From Prolixibacter denitrificans (GTDB lineage: Bacteria; Bacteroidota; Bacteroidia; Bacteroidales; Prolixibacteraceae): a DNA stretch of 64,000 bases. A program made the position numbers and the translations under genes. Where the stretch lies: positions 183,112-247,111 of the forward strand of contig NZ_PYGC01000008.1 of the NCBI RefSeq assembly GCF_003014495.1, in the 5' to 3' direction. Positions 61,919 through 64,000 of this stretch are shown here, in pieces (within the stretch, counting starts at the first letter, position 1; the number at the start of each line of letters is the position of its first letter). The notes under the pieces were generated by a model. The model searched no databases and had not been told where the DNA came from. It saw nothing but the letters and a program-made list of their open reading frames with translations.

Positions 61919-63112
61919 TTATTTATTAACCTGGTCGGCCGAAGATTGAGCTTGTTTATTGTCAGTGCCGCTATCGGTTACTAATTTCGGTTTAATAGGC
62001 ATGTTGTTGCGCAATGAGGCAATTCCTTCGACCACGATTTCATCGCCGGGTTTCAAACCACTGGTGACTACATAATTGGTTTTCAGGTTACCAACCAGTA
62101 TATCAATTTCGGTCGGATGAACCTTGTTATCCTTGTCTACAGTATAAATGAAATGTTTGCCCTGCAGTTCGTAGGTGGCATTTTGCGGAACGATAATCAC
62201 CGAATCAACATGCTGTGGGATGCGTACGGAACCGCTTCCTCCACTACGAAGAATTCCTTCCTTGTTCGGAAATGTTGCCCTGATGTTCACGGCACCGGTC
62301 TGCGGATCGACTAAGCCACTGGCTGTTTGTATCCGGCCTTTTTCCTTGTAAACCGAATTATCAGCCAAAATCAGGGAAACATCAGGCAGGTGACTCATTT
62401 TTTCCTGCATGTTTTGTCCTTTCAAGCCTTTCACCATCGTTAGAAACTCTTTCTCGTTCATCGAGAAATAAGCATACATCTCCGTTGTATTCGATATAGT
62501 GGTGAGTGGCTGGCTAATGGTACTGCTGACCAAACTTCCGACACGATAGGGGAAGTTGCCGATAAAACCATTAGTTGGACTAGTGATGGTAGCATACTGA
62601 AGATTGGCCTGTGCATTGGCCAGGTTGGCTTTCGCCTGAGCCAGTTGTGCCTCTTTTGCTTTTAATGTCGACTCGGATGATTCCAGATCGAATTTGCTGA
62701 CGATCCCTTTTTCGACCAATGGTTTGGTTTTATCCAGGTTAATCTTCGCAGCAACAATATCGGCTTCGGCAACTTTTACCTGAGCCTGTGCCGAGCGTAC
62801 GGTTGCCCGGATGTCGTTATCGTTAATGCGGAAAAGAACTTGTCCCTTTTTGACAAAAGAGCCTTCATCTACCAGAATATTCTGAATGTATCCGGCAATT
62901 TTCGGGCGAATTTCCACCGTTTGAATTCCTTGTAAATTAGTGGGATATTCCTCGTAAAGAGTGGTTGATTGCGGTTCAACTTTCATCACATTGTATTCTC
63001 CGACTCGACCGGCCATTCCCGCTTGCCCTCCCTTTTGTGAGTTTGAGCATGAGATGGTGGTTGCCAGTATCGCAATGAAACTGAGAAATTTGAATAGGTT
63101 ATTTTTTTTCAT
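61919..63112 (-). CDS. RND efflux periplasmic adaptor (membrane-fusion lipoprotein)
   Basis: 397 residues. Lipobox TISC in the signal (Cys22 region). The lipoyl half-motifs VEIRPKIAGYIQNILVDEGS and LQYATITSPTNGFIGNFPYR enclose a coiled-coil hairpin of about 80 residues; beta-barrel and membrane-proximal domains follow. It links the RND pump to the outer-membrane channel. ATG 63112 starts the signal peptide; an in-frame ATG 54 bp upstream lies at the MarR end and is unlikely. Confidence 0.94.
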   Translation of the reverse strand: MKKNNLFKFLSFIAILATTISCSNSQKGGQAGMAGRVGEYNVMKVEPQSTTLYEEYPTNLQGIQTVEIRPKIAGYIQNILVDEGSFVKKGQVLFRINDNDIRATVRSAQAQVKVAEADIVAAKINLDKTKPLVEKGIVSKFDLESSESTLKAKEAQLAQAKANLANAQANLQYATITSPTNGFIGNFPYRVGSLVSSTISQPLTTISNTTEMYAYFSMNEKEFLTMVKGLKGQNMQEKMSHLPDVSLILADNSVYKEKGRIQTASGLVDPQTGAVNIRATFPNKEGILRSGGSGSVRIPQHVDSVIIVPQNATYELQGKHFIYTVDKDNKVHPTEIDILVGNLKTNYVVTSGLKPGDEIVVEGIASLRNNMPIKPKLVTDSGTDNKQAQSSADQVNK

Positions 63113-63153
63113 TTTGCTTTTTTGAGTGTCTGTTGTTTTTTGGAATATGACGA

Positions 63154-63603
63154 TTAGCATTGGCAATTGCTATCATTCGGTTCACTGTTTTCCTGTATCT
63201 TCTCCAGTACATGTCTGAAGACGGATAGCTCATCCTCGCTGATTCCTACGAGAAGTTCGTCAAGTACGTTCTGTACAAGATTTTGGGCTTGCTCCAACGT
63301 TTTGAATCCTTCGTCGGTTAGAATCAGCGTTTTCTTACGTTTGTCCTGTTCATTTTGGGTTCTTTTTATATAGTTTTTGTCGATTAATACATTGATTTGT
63401 CGAAGTATAATAGATTTGTCTTTGTGCATTTGGTTGGCCAGGTCTTGTTGTGTGAATTCTTTCCCCGAATTCAGTGAACTCAGAATGGCAAACTGTTCAA
63501 ATGTGATATCAACATCTTTTTTCTTAAACCTGGCAAACAGCTTATTTTTATAAAGCCGTGTGACTTGTCCAAGCAGTTGGCAGATGGGTTTTTCTGTTTT
63601 CAT
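63154..63603 (-). CDS. MarR-family transcriptional regulator
   Basis: 149 residues. Winged helix with FEQFAILSSLNSGKEFTQQD and LANQMHKDKSIILRQINVLI as helix-turn-helix and recognition helix, and the wing RTQNEQDKRKKTLILTDEG. Probably represses itself and the RND pump genes that follow 41 bp downstream; drugs or phenols would relieve it. A Gln/Asn-rich end with Cys-Gln-Cys closes it. A perfect inverted repeat lies in its promoter. Confidence 0.93.
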   Translation of the reverse strand: MKTEKPICQLLGQVTRLYKNKLFARFKKKDVDITFEQFAILSSLNSGKEFTQQDLANQMHKDKSIILRQINVLIDKNYIKRTQNEQDKRKKTLILTDEGFKTLEQAQNLVQNVLDELLVGISEDELSVFRHVLEKIQENSEPNDSNCQC

Positions 63604-63626
63604 AGAATTCCGACTGGATTGATATG

Positions 63627-63634
63627 CAAAAGTA
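63627..63634 (-). promoter_or_regulatory. -7 box of the marR promoter
   Basis: Minus-strand TACTTTTG matches TAnnTTTG. Transcript start near 63620, about 17 nt before the regulator's ATG. The -33 region lies inside or beside the inverted repeat at 63643. Confidence 0.55.
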
Positions 63635-63642
63635 CGCCGAAG

Positions 63643-63661
63643 TAGTTGACGACATCAACTA
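63643..63661. promoter_or_regulatory. Likely MarR operator
   Basis: Perfect inverted repeat TAGTTGA-CGACA-TCAACTA, of the size bound by MarR dimers. It lies just upstream of the -7 box, where bound repressor would block the polymerase. Confidence 0.65.
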
Positions 63662-63836
63662 AATAACGTTATCTGTATATTAAATGAGGATGCTTTTGTC
63701 TTAAATTGGTGTTGGAAAAAGAGATACCACATGTTGACGTTGCTGTTTGTACAGGTGGTTCCAGATTGCACTTGGCGGTTTCTGTAGTTTCTTTTCCGAT
63801 AAGGGAAAGGTTTCCAGACAAGCCTCGTCCTTGATA

Positions 63837-63990
63837 TCGCCGTCAGGCGAAAAGCGGGCTGGCCGGTTAAAGAATTTCCCGCCAGGGAAAGATGTTCATC
63901 ACCTTCGGCGAAGCCGGAGGATTGGCAACCTGAATAGAAAACAACTCCAACGAAGTTGAGCGAAAAAGACGGAGTTGCCACATAATTTCC
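63837..63990. repeat. Cluster of REP-like hairpins at the window edge
   Basis: Three short hairpins in a row: TCGCC/GGCGA (63837-63850), TTTCCC/GGGAAA (63875-63890) and CCTTCGGC/GCCGGAGG (63902-63920); an imperfect AACTCC...GGAGTT pair follows (63945-63975). The third shares its core with 27234-27253. No convincing gene lies from 63604 to the end. Confidence 0.5.
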
Positions 63991-64000
63991 TGAAGCATGC

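Noticed and set aside
63655..63981. 108-codon minus-strand frame as a gene
   Set aside because: It lies over the REP-like hairpins, has no family features, and its composition follows the repeats. Better read as non-coding.

Overview
The window comes from a member of the Bacteroidota, most likely an anaerobic or marine Prolixibacteraceae/Marinilabiliales-type bacterium. This rests on the gliding-type ABC genes gldA-gldF-gldG, a DUF3822-rsmD pair, a DUF5686 outer-membrane protein, a very long S1 protein, and several promoters of the Bacteroidota form TTTG-N19/20-TAnnTTTG. Apart from a low-GC island around 39-46 kb, the content is mostly core metabolism. The species cannot be fixed from the sequence.

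Layout. 1-4.8 kb: galactose use (regulator cut off at the window edge, galK, galT, sodium:sugar symporter). 4.9-10 kb: a metallophosphoesterase, three tandem tRNA-Asp genes, rsmD with two companions, a RecD-like helicase, then a 41-bp tandem repeat. 10.4-15 kb: a secreted C1-type peptidase, RNase Z, a STAS protein and ribosomal protein S1. 15.3-20.7 kb: sugar-nucleotide genes (UDP-glucuronate decarboxylase, rfbA, rfbC, rfbD, phosphohexomutase). 20.7-30 kb: a membrane spermidine-synthase-like protein, a DUF1080 protein, a DUF5362 protein, guaA, a lipoprotein and the DUF5686 protein. 30-39 kb: small membrane protein, HAD protein, acyl-CoA synthetase, S41 protease, pnuC with a NadR-like kinase, cysK with serine acetyltransferase, and an RlmL-type methyltransferase.

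39.2-48.6 kb is the region of most interest. It holds four tiny genes for 34-35-residue peptides with double-glycine leaders, in two two-gene units created by a ~520-bp duplication. Divergent from them is a periplasmic TPR-CHAT protease-like protein, followed by an S9 dipeptidyl peptidase. Next comes a sigma factor overlapped by a membrane anti-sigma-like TPR protein with four copies of one helical motif. Both peptide units and the sigma gene carry the same two-part element (GGGTWACC, 15 bp, GTATTAAC), which argues that this sigma factor controls itself and the peptides. I propose this as a candidate peptide-based signalling or conflict system; its function is not shown by the sequence.

48.6-64 kb: a BamA/TamA-like outer-membrane protein, gldA-gldF-gldG plus a DUF4340 protein, an exported Nif3-like protein, a HAD phosphatase/mutase, a DUF6155 protein, and an RND multidrug efflux operon led by a MarR regulator with a visible inverted-repeat operator. 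REP-like hairpins lie at 27.1-27.3 kb and 63.8-63.9 kb.
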